NCBI GenBank assembly: GCA_015066085.1
Contig: SVPA01000006.1
Span: forward strand, 1 to 64,000
Length of the DNA: 64,000 nucleotides
Direction: 5' to 3'
DNA from: Oscillospiraceae bacterium
GTDB taxonomy: Bacteria; Bacillota; Clostridia; Oscillospirales; Acutalibacteraceae
Below, piece by piece: positions 23,383 through 32,057 of the stretch. The notes under the pieces are model-generated. The model had not been told where the DNA came from, made no database searches, and was given only the letters and a program-made list of their open reading frames with translations. The position numbers were made by a program, and so were the translations under genes. Every line of letters starts with the position of its first letter. Position 1 is the first letter of the stretch.

Positions 23383-23936
23383 GAAAAATGGAAAATTTTG
23401 GTTTTACCGATAAAACGGTTTATAATTGCCGTAAAGAAAACTGCTCAGAAAAGGAAACCGCTTGTTATGACGCCCTTGAAAGTCTGGGTATTGAGTACGG
23501 TCGGGTGTCTCACGAGCATATCGGAACTATTGAGGGCTGTATTGAAATCGGACAGGTGCTCGGGGCAGAGATTCTAAAAAATCTGTTTTTATGTAACGCC
23601 CAGAAAACCGAGTTTTATCTTCTTGTTATGCCGGGCGAAAAACCCTTTAAAACAAAACTTTTGTCCCCGCAACTTGGATGTTCAAGGCTTTCTTTTGCCT
23701 CCCCTGAATATATGGAAAAACTAATCAACTGCACCCCCGGTTCTGCCTCGGTTTTGGGGCTTCTGTTCGATACCGAACTTAAGGTGCGTCTTGTAATAGA
23801 TAAAGATGTTTTAAACAGAGAACACTTCGGTTGCCACCCGTGTGACAACTCTTCAAGTTTAAAAATTAAAACTTCGGATATAATAGATAAATTTATCCCC
23901 TCAACCCACCACACACCGAGTTTCGTAGAACTATAA
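23379..23936 (+). CDS. YbaK/ProX-type prolyl-tRNA editing deacylase homologue
   Basis: A 185-residue YbaK-domain protein (HEHIGTIEGC, LKNLFLCNAQKTEFYLLVMPGEK, LGLLFD, VIDKDVL). Freestanding homologues (ProX/PrdX) clear Ala- or Cys-mischarged tRNA-Pro. Start GTG 23379 lies seven bases after AAAGG and overlaps the folT stop, so it is probably co-translated with folT. ATG 23388 is an alternative start. Confidence 0.8.
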   Translation: MRKMENFGFTDKTVYNCRKENCSEKETACYDALESLGIEYGRVSHEHIGTIEGCIEIGQVLGAEILKNLFLCNAQKTEFYLLVMPGEKPFKTKLLSPQLGCSRLSFASPEYMEKLINCTPGSASVLGLLFDTELKVRLVIDKDVLNREHFGCHPCDNSSSLKIKTSDIIDKFIPSTHHTPSFVEL

Positions 23937-23940
23937 CCGA

Positions 23941-24759
23941 TTACATAATAGCCGAAAGAATTAAAACCTCACGGAGTTCTTTGTAAAGGTTAAGGAGTTC
24001 ATCGCTTTTTGGTTTTTCGCATAAAATTTTAAAGGCAGGTTTTTTATGAACTCTTCCGACATGGTCTATAAAGCCCTCGTATATAAGCGGTTGTTTTTCA
24101 AAGGTATATCCCGTTGAGGTTGCCATTATTTCGCCCATACGCAAACTGCGATTTGGAATATAGTCGCCATTTGCCGAAACAATCTCTCCGTTTCCCGACC
24201 CGAACACTACGGCGTGGCGAAGAGGAAGTTCGTTTATAAAGGAATCAAGAGCAACCGTCTCGGGCTCGGTAAGGCCTGAAAGGGCGGTAAAGTTGCGGTC
24301 AAGGTCAACCCCTCTGGCGTTTGTGCTGAAAGATTCAAACCCGTTTTTTGCAAAAACCGAAATCGTTTTTTCAAAGTTTCCGCAACCCGCTTTGCCTTTT
24401 GCGGCAATTTCGCACCCGTCGGGGTTAAGACAGGGGACTACCGCAAGGGCCCGCCCTTTAAGGGCTCGTCTAACCCGAAGCCCCTCAAAACTTTCCCCTA
24501 AAGAGAGGGCTTTAGACAGGTCGTATAAAAAGGCGGAAAGAAGCAGCGAGGTGTAACCCTCACTTCCCGAAACTCCGCCGACAAACAGAACATACTCCTC
24601 GGCCTTACCCAACATAAAGGCGCAAATTTCCTTTCCCATAACACTTTTTCCAATTCTTTTAGCCTTTAAAAAGGGAAAATCACAAAGAAGTTTTTCTTTT
24701 GTTTTAATAAACTCGAAATAGTCAAAATTTTGGCAACTTAAAATATCCATCTTTTTCAC
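23941..24759 (-). CDS. M14 carboxypeptidase-like protein lacking both zinc histidines
   Basis: A 272-residue protein of the M14 fold: VVPCLNPDG, NARGVDLDRNF (147-157) and a C-terminal Glu region. The first zinc motif, normally GGxHGxE, reads GGVSGSE with Ser64 in place of His. The second, normally HSxGE, reads FGSGNGE with Gly187 in place of His. DLNRNF is DLDRNF. It is therefore probably not an active zinc peptidase but may still bind peptidoglycan peptides or another ligand. It stands alone, convergent with the ybaK-type gene. Confidence 0.72.
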   Translation of the reverse strand: MKKMDILSCQNFDYFEFIKTKEKLLCDFPFLKAKRIGKSVMGKEICAFMLGKAEEYVLFVGGVSGSEGYTSLLLSAFLYDLSKALSLGESFEGLRVRRALKGRALAVVPCLNPDGCEIAAKGKAGCGNFEKTISVFAKNGFESFSTNARGVDLDRNFTALSGLTEPETVALDSFINELPLRHAVVFGSGNGEIVSANGDYIPNRSLRMGEIMATSTGYTFEKQPLIYEGFIDHVGRVHKKPAFKILCEKPKSDELLNLYKELREVLILSAIM

Positions 24760-24808
24760 CCGTCCTTTAATATGTATGTAATATTAGTATGCGAAAGAAG
24801 TGAAATAA

Positions 24809-25357
24809 ATGAATCTTGACGAGAAAAAAGTTAAATCAAATCTTTTATATGACGGAAGAATAATCAAACTATATAACGACCAAATTCTTTTGCCAAACGA
24901 AAAAACCGCATTCAGAGAGTATGTTAAACACCCGGGCGGTGTCTGTGTTGTGCCGATAACCGAGGAAAACGAAATTCTTCTTGTCCGTCAATATCGCTAC
25001 CCCTACTCAAAGCAGGTGGTTGAGATTCCCGCGGGTAAAAGGGACAGCGCTTTTGAAGACACCCTTGAGGGCGGAAAAAGGGAACTTAAAGAGGAACTTG
25101 GCGTAGAGGCTAAAAATTTTGTCTTCTTGGGCGAATTTTACCCCACCCCGGGTTATACCGATGAGGTTATTTATATGTATGCCGCAACCGGTCTTTCCTT
25201 TAGTGAGAGCAGTCCCGACGAGGACGAGTTTGTAAAGGCGGAAAAATATCCGCTCGACATCCTTGTTCAGATGATAATGAGCGGACAAATTAAAGACGGT
25301 AAAACCCAAGCGGCAGTTTTAAAGGTTAAGTATCTTAAGGATAAAGGTTTATTATAA
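24809..25357 (+). CDS. NUDIX hydrolase, ADP-ribose pyrophosphatase-like
   Basis: A 182-residue hydrolase. The Nudix box is EIPAGKRDSAFED followed by GGKRELKEELGV, with one extra residue between the first Gly and Glu compared with the standard spacing. The upstream QYRYPYSKQVVEIPAG is typical of ADP-ribose pyrophosphatases. Likely cleaves ADP-ribose or related nucleoside diphosphates. Start ATG 24809, downstream of GAAAGAAGTG. Followed by an inverted repeat at 25361-25393. Confidence 0.85.
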   Translation: MNLDEKKVKSNLLYDGRIIKLYNDQILLPNEKTAFREYVKHPGGVCVVPITEENEILLVRQYRYPYSKQVVEIPAGKRDSAFEDTLEGGKRELKEELGVEAKNFVFLGEFYPTPGYTDEVIYMYAATGLSFSESSPDEDEFVKAEKYPLDILVQMIMSGQIKDGKTQAAVLKVKYLKDKGLL

Positions 25358-25360
25358 AAC

Positions 25361-25393
25361 AGAAGGGCAGAGAGAATTTCTCTCTGCCCTTCT
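25361..25393. terminator. Palindromic hairpin after the NUDIX gene
   Basis: AGAAGGGCAGAGAGA pairs with TCTCTCTGCCCTTCT. The T tract is weak. It lies between convergent genes. Confidence 0.6.
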
Positions 25394-25413
25394 AATTCAA
25401 AAAGAGGAATAAA

Positions 25414-25593
25414 TTAAATTCTGTCAGAGCTAAAATCACTCGGCGCGCAAAAATACTTGCGCAATTTGCGCTTTATAAAGGCTACCGCCTTTCTTTCTGC
25501 CTCGGCAAATTTATGCTCGAAAAAAAGGCCGTAGATAATAAAACCTGCAACTGCAACTTCAAAGATTGTCTGAATAACAAAACGAAATTCCAT
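25414..25593 (-). CDS. Small single-pass membrane protein under apparent SOS control
   Basis: A 59-residue protein: one hydrophobic helix at about residues 5-24 (FVIQTIFEVAVAGFIIYGLF) and a strongly basic C-terminal half (ERKAVAFIKRKLRKYF). Start ATG 25593 is five bases after GGAGG; upstream in-frame starts lie inside the operator. A LexA-type box (25608-25620) and a consensus promoter (25633-25661) precede it. Size, topology and control recall SOS division inhibitors such as YneA and SidA, or membrane toxins of the TisB type, but I see no sequence match to any of them. Confidence 0.65.
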   Translation of the reverse strand: MEFRFVIQTIFEVAVAGFIIYGLFFEHKFAEAERKAVAFIKRKLRKYFCAPSDFSSDRI

Positions 25594-25607
25594 AACATCC
25601 TCCAAAA

Positions 25608-25620
25608 CGAACATTTGTTC
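25608..25620 (-). promoter_or_regulatory. LexA/DinR-type SOS box
   Basis: CGAAC-ATTT-GTTC fits the Gram-positive CGAAC-N4-GTTCG operator except for the last base. It lies just downstream of the -10 box of a consensus promoter, where LexA would block initiation. Confidence 0.7.
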
Positions 25621-25632
25621 TTTTCTGTAATC

Positions 25633-25661
25633 ATTATAGATTGTAAAGCGAAAAATGTCAA
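25633..25661 (-). promoter_or_regulatory. Consensus promoter of the SOS-type small gene
   Basis: Minus strand TTGACA (25661-25656), exactly 17 bases, TATAAT (25638-25633). A full-consensus promoter implies strong expression once derepressed. Confidence 0.85.
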
Positions 25662-25762
25662 GCCTTTTTTATAAAAAAGTTTATTTTTTTTGCTTTACAA
25701 CCCTATTTTACCCCTTTTATTGTCCCAAAATCAGTACTTTACCCCCTGGTTTTAAAAAATAC

Positions 25763-25791
25763 TTGATTTTTTTTAAATAATAGGATATACT
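25763..25791 (+). promoter_or_regulatory. Promoter of the rimP-ribF operon
   Basis: TTGATT (25763-25768), 17 bases, TATACT (25786-25791). Confidence 0.7.
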
Positions 25792-25816
25792 TTTAAAGTA
25801 AGATATGGATTTAAAA

Positions 25817-25848
25817 GGAGAGTGGGCAACGCCCGCTCTTCGTTTTTT
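25817..25848 (+). promoter_or_regulatory. Leader hairpin with T tract upstream of rimP (attenuator)
   Basis: GAGAGTGGGC, loop AAC, GCCCGCTCTT, then CG and six T. An intrinsic-terminator-like hairpin between the promoter and rimP is common in Firmicutes and may let NusA or RimP levels tune the operon (inference). Confidence 0.7.
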
Positions 25849-25860
25849 GTAGAAAGGAAG

Positions 25861-26328
25861 ATGAAATTGGCAGTTTCTGTTGCGCAGCAGGTTTTTTCTT
25901 TAATCAGAGAAACGGTTGAAGCCCAGAATGTAAATCTTTGGGATGTCCGCTTTGTAAAAGAGGGCGCAAGTTGGTATTTAAGGGTAATAATCGACTCTGA
26001 CACGGGAATATCTATTGACGACTGTACAAATGTCCACCACGCTATTGACCCTATTCTTGACGACGCCGACCCTATTGACAAATCCTATTATTTAGAGGTT
26101 TGCTCTCCGGGTCTTGAGCGTGAACTAACCCGAGCAGAGCATTTTGAAAAAATGGCTAACCAAAAAATTAAAATAAGACTATATAAAGCAAAAGACGGGG
26201 TTAAGGAGTTTTCGGGAACTTTAATTTCGGCAACCGACGAAACCCTGACCGCTCAAATAAATTCAACAACCGCCGAGTTTTTAAGGTCCGAAATTTCTTC
26301 GGTAAAACTTGACGATGCAAATTTTTAA
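25861..26328 (+). CDS. rimP: Ribosome maturation factor RimP
   Basis: A 155-residue 30S maturation factor, first gene of the nusA-infB operon. Typical segments: LRVIIDSDTGISIDDCTNVHHAID and YYLEVCSPGLERELTRAEHFEK. ATG 25861 is only two bases from AAAGGA, so TTG 25867 (eight-base spacing) may be the true start; the difference is two residues. It lies just behind an attenuator-like hairpin. Confidence 0.93.
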   Translation: MKLAVSVAQQVFSLIRETVEAQNVNLWDVRFVKEGASWYLRVIIDSDTGISIDDCTNVHHAIDPILDDADPIDKSYYLEVCSPGLERELTRAEHFEKMANQKIKIRLYKAKDGVKEFSGTLISATDETLTAQINSTTAEFLRSEISSVKLDDANF

Positions 26329-26363
26329 ATTATTCATTTATATAAATGGAGGTACAAAGGAAA

Positions 26364-27446
26364 ATGGCTAAAGCAAAAAAATCAACCAAAAATCAATCAA
26401 AGGAGTTTTTTGAAGCGCTTCGCTTTATGGAGGCCGAAAAGGGTATTCCTGCGGAATATATTGCCGAAAAAATTTCTGCGGCAATCGTAGTTGCTCTTCG
26501 TAAAGACTATGGTACAACCGAGAACATAACCTGCACAATCGACTGTGAGAACGAAATTTTCAAGGTAGTTCTCCGTAAGGATATTGTCGATGAGGTAGAA
26601 GACCCCAGAATTCAGATTCTCCGTGACGAAGCCAAAACTCAGTACAAAGCAAAGGCAGACGCCGAATTTGTTGAAATCGAAATGGATACCCGTCAATTCG
26701 GAAGAATTGTTGCAACCACCGCAAAACATGTTATCCGTCAGGGAATCCGTGATGTTGAACGCAGTCAGACCCTTTCCGAGTTCCAATCCCATAACCGTGA
26801 ACTTCTGACCGCCGTTATTCAGCGTATTGACCCCAAAACAGGCAACGCTGCCGTTACTATCGGCAAAAGCGAAGCAACCCTTCCTAAACTTGAGCAGGTT
26901 CCCGGCGAAGAACTCCGTGAGGGCGACCATGTAAAAGTTTATGTGGTTGATGTTAAGGAAACCGAAAAAGGACCTAAAATTATGCTTTCCCGTACCCACC
27001 CGGGTCTTGTGAAGCGTCTTTTCGAAACCGAAGTTCCCGAAATTTTTGACGGAACAATTGAAATCAAGAGCGTTTCCCGTCAAGCAGGTTCCCGTACTAA
27101 ACTTGCGGTTTGGTCGGCAAATCCTGAAATTGACCCTATCGGTGCTTGTATCGGACCTAAAGGTGCGCGTGTAAACACAATAGTTAGCGAACTTGCCGGA
27201 GAGAAAATTGACATTGTTAAGTATTCCGACGACCCTGTTGCTTTCATAAGCGAGGCCCTTTCTCCCTCCAAGGTTGTTTCGGTTGAAATATTAAGCGAAG
27301 ACCCCAAGGCAGCAAAGGTAACCGTGCCCGACGCACAGTTATCCCTTGCAATCGGAAACAAGGGTCAGAATGTTCGTCTTGCCGCTAAACTTACGGGCTG
27401 GAAAATTGATATCCGCCCCGAAAGCGGTTTCTACGGCGAAGAATAA
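26364..27446 (+). CDS. nusA: Transcription termination/antitermination factor NusA
   Basis: A 360-residue NusA with N-terminal RNA-polymerase-binding domain (ALRFMEAEKGIPAEYIAEKI), S1 domain near 130-200 and two KH domains (CIGPKGARVNTIVSELAGEKIDIV, LAIGNKGQNVRLAAKLTGWKI, each split). It lacks the C-terminal acidic repeats of E. coli NusA, as in other Firmicutes. Start ATG 26364 (MAKAKKS) rather than the in-frame ATG 18 bases upstream, because AAAGGA lies just before it. Confidence 0.95.
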   Translation: MAKAKKSTKNQSKEFFEALRFMEAEKGIPAEYIAEKISAAIVVALRKDYGTTENITCTIDCENEIFKVVLRKDIVDEVEDPRIQILRDEAKTQYKAKADAEFVEIEMDTRQFGRIVATTAKHVIRQGIRDVERSQTLSEFQSHNRELLTAVIQRIDPKTGNAAVTIGKSEATLPKLEQVPGEELREGDHVKVYVVDVKETEKGPKIMLSRTHPGLVKRLFETEVPEIFDGTIEIKSVSRQAGSRTKLAVWSANPEIDPIGACIGPKGARVNTIVSELAGEKIDIVKYSDDPVAFISEALSPSKVVSVEILSEDPKAAKVTVPDAQLSLAIGNKGQNVRLAAKLTGWKIDIRPESGFYGEE

Positions 27447-27470
27447 TTTCTTTTAAACGGGAGGTAAACT

Positions 27471-27740
27471 ATGCAGAATAAAAAGATTCCTATGCGTCAG
27501 TGCGGCGGCTGTAAAGAAATGAAACCCAAGAAAGAACTTGTAAGGGTTGTAAAAACGCCCGAGGGGGAAATCCTTCTTGACACGGTTGGCCGTAAAAACG
27601 GCAGAGGCTCCTATATCTGCAAAAATGTTAACTGCTTCAGTTTAGCAATAAAGTGTAAAAGTTTTGAACGCGCTTTCGGGGCAAAAATTCCCGAAGATGT
27701 CGCAGAGAATATATTAAAGGAGTTAAATAGTGAAAACTGA
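27471..27740 (+). CDS. rnpM: YlxR/RnpM, RNase P modulator
   Basis: An 89-residue DUF448 protein with the RQCGGCKEMKPKKELVRVVK start and GRGSYICKN motif. YlxR proteins bind RNA and, in Bacillus, modulate RNase P. Standard third gene of the nusA operon, GGAGG upstream. Overlaps the next gene by 11 bases. Confidence 0.9.
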   Translation: MQNKKIPMRQCGGCKEMKPKKELVRVVKTPEGEILLDTVGRKNGRGSYICKNVNCFSLAIKCKSFERAFGAKIPEDVAENILKELNSEN

Positions 27741-28062
27741 TTCTATCTTAACCCTTTTATCCTTTGCCGCAAAGGCAGGAAAACTTTCCTTCGGCACCCA
27801 CGCTACCGAGTTTGCCATAACCTCAAAAAAAGCAAAACTCGTTTTAGCCGCCGAAGATATTTCTGAAAAAAGCGTTAAAGAACTAAAATTCAAAGCCGAT
27901 AAGGTTAACATTCCCGTCGCCCTACTCATAGGCGTAAATAGTGAGGCCCTTTCTCAAAGACTTGGTAAAAAGTGCGGCATCATAGCCGTGAATGATGAGG
28001 GTTTTGCACAAGCCGTAATGAAGAACTATAAGGAGGATAATCGCTATGATGGAGAAATATAA
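27730..28062 (+). CDS. ylxQ: L7Ae-family ribosomal-type RNA-binding protein YlxQ
   Basis: A 110-residue L7Ae/L30e-fold protein ([34 protein letters not shown]). Such proteins bind kink-turn RNA; YlxQ is always found between ylxR and infB in Firmicutes. GTG 27730 starts eight bases after AAGGAG and inside the rnpM end. Overlaps infB by 17 bases. Confidence 0.88.
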   Translation: MKTDSILTLLSFAAKAGKLSFGTHATEFAITSKKAKLVLAAEDISEKSVKELKFKADKVNIPVALLIGVNSEALSQRLGKKCGIIAVNDEGFAQAVMKNYKEDNRYDGEI

Positions 28063-30538
28063 AATTAACACAGCAGCGGCTGATTTTAAACTTGCCGTTA
28101 AAGATATTGCTGCCATTATAAAGGAATATAGCGGAACCGAAAAGAAATCAGGCTCAACTCTTACCGAAGAGGAAGTCAATATTATCTTTGCCGCTTTAAC
28201 CCTTAAAAACGAAGTAAAGAGTTTTGATAAATATTTTGAAACGGGAAAAGCCGCCCGTGAACAGCAAGAAAAGGCAAAGAAAGCCAAGAAAGACCAGAAC
28301 CTTGCGGCCCAAATGGCAATTCTTGAGCAGTTAAAGGCGGCTCAAGAAGCCGAAATGGCGGCAAAGCGTAAGGAAAAAGAGGCTAAAGAAGCCCCCAAAA
28401 AGGCTGAACCTAAGAAAGAAGCGTCAAAAGCCGAGCCTAAAAAGGCTGAACCCAAAAAGACAGCAAAGGCAGAGGTTAAAACCGAGCACAAGCCTTCCGA
28501 CCCGAAACCCTTTGAGGCTCGCAAAAAAGAAGACCGTCCCGCAGGCGCCGCTCCCAACCGAGGTCCTGCCGAGCGCAGAACGGTTGATACCCGTTTCTCT
28601 AATGTTGATATGGAGAAATACAACGAAAAATATGAAAATATCGCTCCCGCTAACTCTATGAGAGATGATGCTCAAAGAAAGCAGAAGATTAACCAAAAAT
28701 CACAGAACTATCGCCGTCAGGAGAAATCCAAAAAGGAGATAGAGGCAGAAAAGATGCGCAGAATTCAACTTGAGCGCATCAAAAAGACCCCGATTACCGT
28801 AACCGTCGGTGACGAAATTACGGTAGGTCAACTTGCTGCCGCTCTAAAGAAGACCGCCGCCGAGGTTATTAAGGAACTTATGAAACTCGGAATGATGGCT
28901 TCTGTAAATCAGACTATTGACTACGATACCGCCGAAATCGTTGTAACCGAAATGGGCGCTAAAATTGAACGTGCCGTTGTTGTTACAATCGAAGAGCAGA
29001 TTATGGACGAAACCGAGGACACCGCAGAGAACCTTCTCCCGAGAAGTCCCGTTGTCGTTGTTATGGGTCACGTTGACCACGGTAAAACCTCTCTTCTCGA
29101 CGCTATTCGTAATACCGCCGTTACCGATACCGAAGCCGGCGGAATTACCCAGCATATCGGCGCTTACCGAGTAAATGCAAAGGGTCAGGATATTACCTTC
29201 CTTGACACCCCCGGTCACGCCGCCTTTACCTCTATGCGTCAGCGTGGAGCAATGGCAACCGATATTGCAATTCTCGTTGTTGCGGCAGATGACGGCATTA
29301 TGCCCCAAACTATTGAGGCAATCAACCACGCCAAAGCCGCCGAGGTTCAGATTATTGTCGCAATCAACAAAATGGATAAACCCGAGGCTAACCCCGACCG
29401 CATTAAGCAACAACTTACCGAACACTCCCTCGTTCCCGAAGAATGGGGCGGAGATATTATCTGCGTTCCCGTTTCGGCTAAAACCCACGACGGAATTGAT
29501 ACTTTGCTTGAAAATGTTCTTCTGGTTGCCGAAATGCTTGAACTTAAAGCCAACCCCAACCGTAAGGCAAAGGGTGTTGTAATCGAAGCCCGTCTTGATA
29601 AGGGTCGCGGACCTATCGCAACCCTTCTTGTCCAAAACGGAACCCTTAAAACCGGCGACATTGTTATTGCCGGTACCTCTGTCGGCAGAGTCCGTGTTAT
29701 GACCAACGAGCGTGGAGCAAAACTCAAAGAGGCCGGTCCCTCTGTTCCTGTTGAGGTTGCGGGTCTTACCGAAGTTCCAACCGCGGGAGATGTTTTCGAC
29801 GCCGTTTCCAACGAGCGTCTTGCCCGTGAACTTGTTGAACAAAGAAAACAAAAGATTAAAGACGAGGCTCAAGCCGCCGCTTCCAAGGTTACCCTTGATA
29901 ACCTCTTTGACAAACTTGGCGAGGGCGAACTCAAAGAACTTAAACTTATCGTTAAGGCCGACGTTCAAGGTTCGGTTGAAGCGGTTAAACAGTCGCTTGA
30001 AAAACTTTCTAACGACGAGGTTCGTGTTAAGGTTATTCACGGAGCCGCAGGCGGTATCAACGAAACCGACGTTATGCTTGCTCAAACTTCGGGCGCTATT
30101 ATTGTCGGTTTCAATGTCCGTCCCGATGCCGTTGCAAAGGCTGCCGCAGAGCGTGACGGCGTAGATATGCGTCTATATAGAGTAATCTATGACGCTATCG
30201 AAGAAATTGAATCGGCAATGAAGGGTATGCTCGCTCCCAAATACCGTGATGTTGAAATGGGCGCAATTGAAGTTCGTAACACCTTTAAAATTTCGGGTGT
30301 CGGAACAATTGCCGGCGGTTATGTTACCGAGGGTAAAATTACCCGTGCTTGTAATATCCGCGTTGTCCGTGACGGCGTAATCGTTGCCGAAGATAAAATC
30401 GATTCCTTAAAGCGCTTTAAAGACGATGTAAAGGAAGTTGCTCAAGGTTACGAATGCGGTATAAGTCTTGAAAAATTTGCCGACATTAAAGAGGGAGATA
30501 TATTCGAGGCATATATCGTAGAAGAATACAGAGATTAA
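28046..30538 (+). CDS. infB: Translation initiation factor IF-2
   Basis: An 830-residue GTPase that places initiator tRNA on the 30S subunit. A Lys/Glu/Ala-rich N-terminal region (about residues 70-245) contains repeated KAEPKK units. An IF2_N domain lies near 250-305 and the G domain begins at about 335 (G1 GHVDHGKT, G3 DTPGHAAF, G4 NKMDKP). The C-terminal domains are complete. Start ATG 28046 lies nine bases after GGAGG. A long open frame on the opposite strand is a codon-bias shadow. Confidence 0.97.
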   Translation: MMEKYKINTAAADFKLAVKDIAAIIKEYSGTEKKSGSTLTEEEVNIIFAALTLKNEVKSFDKYFETGKAAREQQEKAKKAKKDQNLAAQMAILEQLKAAQEAEMAAKRKEKEAKEAPKKAEPKKEASKAEPKKAEPKKTAKAEVKTEHKPSDPKPFEARKKEDRPAGAAPNRGPAERRTVDTRFSNVDMEKYNEKYENIAPANSMRDDAQRKQKINQKSQNYRRQEKSKKEIEAEKMRRIQLERIKKTPITVTVGDEITVGQLAAALKKTAAEVIKELMKLGMMASVNQTIDYDTAEIVVTEMGAKIERAVVVTIEEQIMDETEDTAENLLPRSPVVVVMGHVDHGKTSLLDAIRNTAVTDTEAGGITQHIGAYRVNAKGQDITFLDTPGHAAFTSMRQRGAMATDIAILVVAADDGIMPQTIEAINHAKAAEVQIIVAINKMDKPEANPDRIKQQLTEHSLVPEEWGGDIICVPVSAKTHDGIDTLLENVLLVAEMLELKANPNRKAKGVVIEARLDKGRGPIATLLVQNGTLKTGDIVIAGTSVGRVRVMTNERGAKLKEAGPSVPVEVAGLTEVPTAGDVFDAVSNERLARELVEQRKQKIKDEAQAAASKVTLDNLFDKLGEGELKELKLIVKADVQGSVEAVKQSLEKLSNDEVRVKVIHGAAGGINETDVMLAQTSGAIIVGFNVRPDAVAKAAAERDGVDMRLYRVIYDAIEEIESAMKGMLAPKYRDVEMGAIEVRNTFKISGVGTIAGGYVTEGKITRACNIRVVRDGVIVAEDKIDSLKRFKDDVKEVAQGYECGISLEKFADIKEGDIFEAYIVEEYRD

Positions 30539-30706
30539 AACAATGGATAAATTGCCCCACAGCATTGCCTTGCCCGTTTGGAATATCCGTATATGCCTGC
30601 ACACGCGCGGCTTCCCTGTGAAACAATTTCTCTCATTGTTTAACTATCAATAAAATTTCTTGACGAATTGTCTTAACGACAAAAATCAAAAAACAGGAGG
30701 TAGAAT

Positions 30707-31075
30707 ATGGCCGGTTTTAAAATGGGTCGTGTTACATCCGACATTAAATATGCCCTTTCGGAAATTCTAACCGAAATTAAGGACCCCAGAGTCAGCAAAC
30801 TTCTTTCAATCGTTAAACTCGATGTTTCGGGCGATATGTCCTATGCAAAGGTTTATGTCAGCGCCATTGAAGGCAAAGAAAAAACCGAAGAATCGGTAAA
30901 AGCCCTTAAAGGTGCGGCAGGATATATCCGCAGGGAACTCGGCCTTAAACTATCTCTTAGAAAGGTTCCCGAACTTCGTTTTGTTGCCGATAATTCAATA
31001 GAGGTTTCTGCCAACATTTCAAGAATTGTAGACAGTTTTGAAAAAAAGGAAGAAGAGGACACTAAAGATGAGTAG
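30707..31075 (+). CDS. rbfA: Ribosome-binding factor A
   Basis: A 122-residue KH-fold 30S maturation factor (MGRVTSDIKYALSEILTEIKDPRV, split; YAKVYVSA; LRKVPELRFVAD). It is preceded by 168 bases with no gene after infB; this gap holds only a small TTGTC-N5-GACAA dyad at 30668-30682 and an AGGAGG ribosome binding site. Overlaps nrnA by eight bases. Confidence 0.94.
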   Translation: MAGFKMGRVTSDIKYALSEILTEIKDPRVSKLLSIVKLDVSGDMSYAKVYVSAIEGKEKTEESVKALKGAAGYIRRELGLKLSLRKVPELRFVADNSIEVSANISRIVDSFEKKEEEDTKDE

Positions 31076-32057
31076 CAGTTGTGAAATTCTCACTCTGGCA
31101 AGTCTTTGCGAATTTTTAAAATCCCACGATAACTATGTGGTGCTTACCCACGCCAATCCCGACGGAGATACGCTGGGCAGCGCTTACGGTCTTAAACTCG
31201 GGCTTAAAAAACTGGGTAAAAAAGTTCAGGTAGTTTGCTGTGACGAAATTCCCCGAAAATACGATTATTTTATTGATGACAGCGAGTGCGATTTTATTCC
31301 CGAAACGGTCGTTGCGGTTGATGTTGCCGACATTAAACTGCTCGGCGACCTGTATGAGCGTTTTGAGGGTCGAATTGACCTGAATATTGACCACCACATT
31401 TCAAACACCCGCTATGCAAAACGGCTTTATCTTGATTCTGATGCAGCCGCTGCCACCCAGTGCATCTATGAAATTTTAGATGAACTCGGTGTTGAATTTG
31501 ACCGCAGTATTGCTAATGCCCTTTATACAGGTCTTTCAACCGATACGGGTTGTTTTAAGTACAATAATGTAACCGCAAAAACCCACGAAATCGCCTCAAA
31601 ACTCTATGAAATTGGGGTTGATGCGGGAGAAATTAACCGAATTATGTTTGACACAAAGTCAAAAAGTCGGGTTAAAATGGAAACTATGGTGCTAAACAGC
31701 GCCGAATTCCATTTTGACGACCGCCTTATGCTTATGTCAATTACCCTTGAAACCCAGCGTAAAACGGGTTGCACCAAAACCGATATGGAGGGCGTTCCCG
31801 CAATGTCCCGTTCGGTTGAGGGGGTTCTTGTGGGTGTAACCCTTAAAGAAACCCGTGAAAACGAATTTAAAATCTCGGTTCGAACCTATGACCCGCTTGA
31901 CGCCTCTGCGATATGCTCAAAACTCGGCGGCGGCGGACATAAAGCGGCGGCGGGCTGTACCGTTTTAGGAACCTTACAAGAGGCAAAAGCCAAAATTCTT
32001 GCCGCCGTAAAAGAGGCTTTGGAGGAACTCGATGAAGGGTCTGATACTTTTAAATAA
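31068..32057 (+). CDS. nrnA: DHH-family nanoRNase/pAp phosphatase
   Basis: A 329-residue DHH-DHHA1 phosphoesterase that degrades short oligoribonucleotides and pAp. Motifs: THANPDGDTLGSA near 24-36, VAVDVAD, NIDHHISN (the DHH motif) and the DHHA1 motif GGGGHKAAAG near the end. Start ATG 31068 lies inside the rbfA end after AGAAGAGGAC; the longer frame upstream is not supported. Confidence 0.92.
   Translation: MSSSCEILTLASLCEFLKSHDNYVVLTHANPDGDTLGSAYGLKLGLKKLGKKVQVVCCDEIPRKYDYFIDDSECDFIPETVVAVDVADIKLLGDLYERFEGRIDLNIDHHISNTRYAKRLYLDSDAAAATQCIYEILDELGVEFDRSIANALYTGLSTDTGCFKYNNVTAKTHEIASKLYEIGVDAGEINRIMFDTKSKSRVKMETMVLNSAEFHFDDRLMLMSITLETQRKTGCTKTDMEGVPAMSRSVEGVLVGVTLKETRENEFKISVRTYDPLDASAICSKLGGGGHKAAAGCTVLGTLQEAKAKILAAVKEALEELDEGSDTFK

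Noticed and set aside
26397..27083. 228-codon minus-strand frame inside nusA
   Set aside because: Shadow of the nusA codon pattern, with Phe/Gly/Asn-rich composition.
28844..30085. 413-codon open frame on the minus strand across infB
   Set aside because: It lies wholly opposite a certain IF-2 gene, has a low-complexity Asn/Gly/Phe composition expected from reversed codon bias, and has no promoter or ribosome binding site.
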